53,610 bases of DNA from an uncultured delta proteobacterium (lineage in GTDB: Bacteria; Myxococcota_A; Polyangia; Polyangiales; Polyangiaceae): the NCBI GenBank assembly GCA_903892415.1, contig CAITIQ010000293.1, positions 1 to 53,610 on the forward strand, given 5' to 3'. A program made the position numbers and the translations under genes. The notes below the pieces were generated by a model, which saw nothing but the letters and a program-made list of their open reading frames with translations, was not told where the DNA came from and made no database searches. This document shows, in pieces, positions 52,509 to 53,610 of the stretch (position 1 is the first letter of the stretch; every line of letters starts with the position of its first letter).

Positions 52509-53610
52509 CTACGGCGTAGCCAGTGCCTCGGCCGCCTGGTCTGCGACGCGTTTGGACCGGTCCTTCGACTGGATGGTGAGGGCGCGACCCGAGGCTGGAT
52601 CTTGCAGGGTACGCGTCCCTGGCAGGTCTCGCGGGATGGTCATCGTTGGGCCGAAATGCAACGTAAAGCCCTTCGAGTTTGGGCCCGAGAAGACCAGGGT
52701 ACCGGCGCTACCGACCTTCTGCTGAGTCATGCACGCATAACCCGCGTTCTCCGCGCGACGCACCGCCTCCTCGAGCGTGAGACCGCTGGCGCTCCAGCTG
52801 GCGATCTCCGGGGCGAGTGGCTTACAATCCTTCGGTTGGTTCGCGGCAATGCCCGTGAGCATGGTGATGATCGCGCGGTCGATGTCGAACTCGTCGTCCT
52901 CCGTTTTGACGACGGAGCTGACCACGACCACCACCTCGGGCTTCTGCTTCTTGCGCTCATTCGGCGCGCTGAACAAAGCAACCAGCGCCACGCCGATGCC
53001 AACGAGCGCAAGCGCGCCCACCGCGACCATCCCCCAGACAAGGCCCTTCGACTTGGTTTCACGCGGGAGCACCTGCGAGGCGAACTGCGACGAGGCCTGA
53101 TACGCTGGCGCGGCAACAGGCTGCGCTACGGAAGCAGACCCCGCCGCCTGCAGCGTGATTGGCGGAGCTTGCGCATAGCCCTGCGCCGAAGGCTGCGGCA
53201 GGTACTGGGAGATCTGGCGCATCGCTGTCGAGTCGAGCACCACGCCTTGTTGCGGCGTGGGCCGAATCACGTGCGCGGTTGGACCCGTGCCGAAGCTCTC
53301 GCGACTTTCTCGCGGCGCATTGAAGCTCTGCAACATCTCGAGCGCCGATGGAAAGCGGTCCTCCTTGCGCTTGGCGGTGGCCCTCGCGATGGCGGGGAAG
53401 AGCGGGCTCTCCCAGACGATCGGAGCATGCGGCGCGGGCTCGGGCGAGAGCTGCATCGTGGCCACGGCCAGCGTGGTGGCTCCGCGGAACACCGGCGCGC
53501 CGCTGAGCATCTCGCTCATCAGCAGGCCAACCGCGTACAAATCAGCGCGACCGTCGAGCGCCTCTCCGCTGACTTGTTCGGGCGACATATAGGCGGCGGT
53601 ACCCAACACC
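52509..53610 (-). CDS. Ser/Thr protein kinase, C-terminal part (5' end outside window)
   Basis: The frame is open to the window edge, so the catalytic N-lobe and HRD/DFG are missing. What is seen starts in the activation segment (LGTAAYMSPEQVSGEALDG, the APE-type motif) and goes on with RADLYAVGLLMSEMLSG and an Arg/Lys-rich end (ATAKRKEDRFPSALEML). A Pro/Ala/Gln linker, a transmembrane helix (about residues 190-212 of the visible part) and an extracytoplasmic domain with two cysteines (KDCKPL and YACMTQQ) follow. Kinases of this kind are very common in Myxococcota. The external domain probably senses a signal; no PASTA repeat is seen. Confidence 0.9.
   Translation of the reverse strand, partial: VLGTAAYMSPEQVSGEALDGRADLYAVGLLMSEMLSGAPVFRGATTLAVATMQLSPEPAPHAPIVWESPLFPAIARATAKRKEDRFPSALEMLQSFNAPRESRESFGTGPTAHVIRPTPQQGVVLDSTAMRQISQYLPQPSAQGYAQAPPITLQAAGSASVAQPVAAPAYQASSQFASQVLPRETKSKGLVWGMVAVGALALVGIGVALVALFSAPNERKKQKPEVVVVVSSVVKTEDDEFDIDRAIITMLTGIAANQPKDCKPLAPEIASWSASGLTLEEAVRRAENAGYACMTQQKVGSAGTLVFSGPNSKGFTLHFGPTMTIPRDLPGTRTLQDPASGRALTIQSKDRSKRVADQAAEALATP

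Overview
The window is a dense (roughly 65% GC by eye), intron-free bacterial segment with short intergenic gaps, many 1-11 base gene overlaps, and an unusually high number of Ala/Gly/Pro-rich lipoproteins. An AgmX/PglI-type C-terminal domain, a glycine-rich (PGRS-like) lipoprotein, an orphan type VI secretion cargo island, a Ser/Thr kinase of the bacterial signalling type and an FHA-containing adaptor together point to a predatory-type Myxococcota, most likely Polyangia. This assignment is an inference from gene content; there is no rRNA in the window. No insertion sequence, prophage, integrase or CRISPR array is visible.

Left third (1-16500): the 3' end of a sensor kinase overlaps an OmpR-type response regulator, followed by a lipoprotein with an AgmX-like tail. 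Next come a thioredoxin/TPR lipoprotein with a coupled partner, a DUF4349 lipoprotein, a DUF72 protein, a small membrane protein and a LysR regulator. From 8407 to 15227 on the minus strand lies housekeeping material: rph, rdgB, atpZ-like and atpI-like genes, and atpB and atpE. The ATP synthase genes are split by a plus-strand pair of reduced xanthine-dehydrogenase-like genes and by a cysteine-repeat lipoprotein. The F1 genes and the other F0 subunit genes are not here. atpE ends at a clear rho-independent terminator.

Middle (15291-38029): a TPR protein, a RecD2-like helicase, a PGRS-like lipoprotein, a WGR-SMI1/KNR4-TPR protein, and an ECF sigma / anti-sigma / STN-plus-polymer-forming membrane protein operon. 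Then come several lipoproteins, a Uma2-type nuclease and an M15 peptidase. A co-directional set of three lipoproteins (29031-33513) follows, two of them with a single CXXCH haem site and all three with related acidic N-termini; I cannot match it to a named system. guaB is coupled to an M28 peptidase lipoprotein.

Right part (38060-53610): a type VI secretion cargo island without core apparatus genes. It holds a DUF2169 protein, two VgrG spikes, a PAAR tip, an FHA-DUF4123 adaptor, an internally duplicated protein, a zincin metallopeptidase that is the best effector candidate, and a small protein. Several of these overlap by ATGA. After it come an outer-membrane-type protein, a tiny gene coupled to an AAC(3)-family acetyltransferase, a queuosine precursor transporter, two tRNA-Ser genes with a strong hairpin between them, two lipoproteins, and the C-terminal part of a Ser/Thr protein kinase cut by the window edge.

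Each gap over about 100 bases was read; none exceeds 300 bases. The noteworthy ones are given as hairpins, palindromes or repeats. Start codons were chosen from visible ribosome-binding sites, signal peptides and overlaps. All family assignments come from reading motifs, not from a database search.
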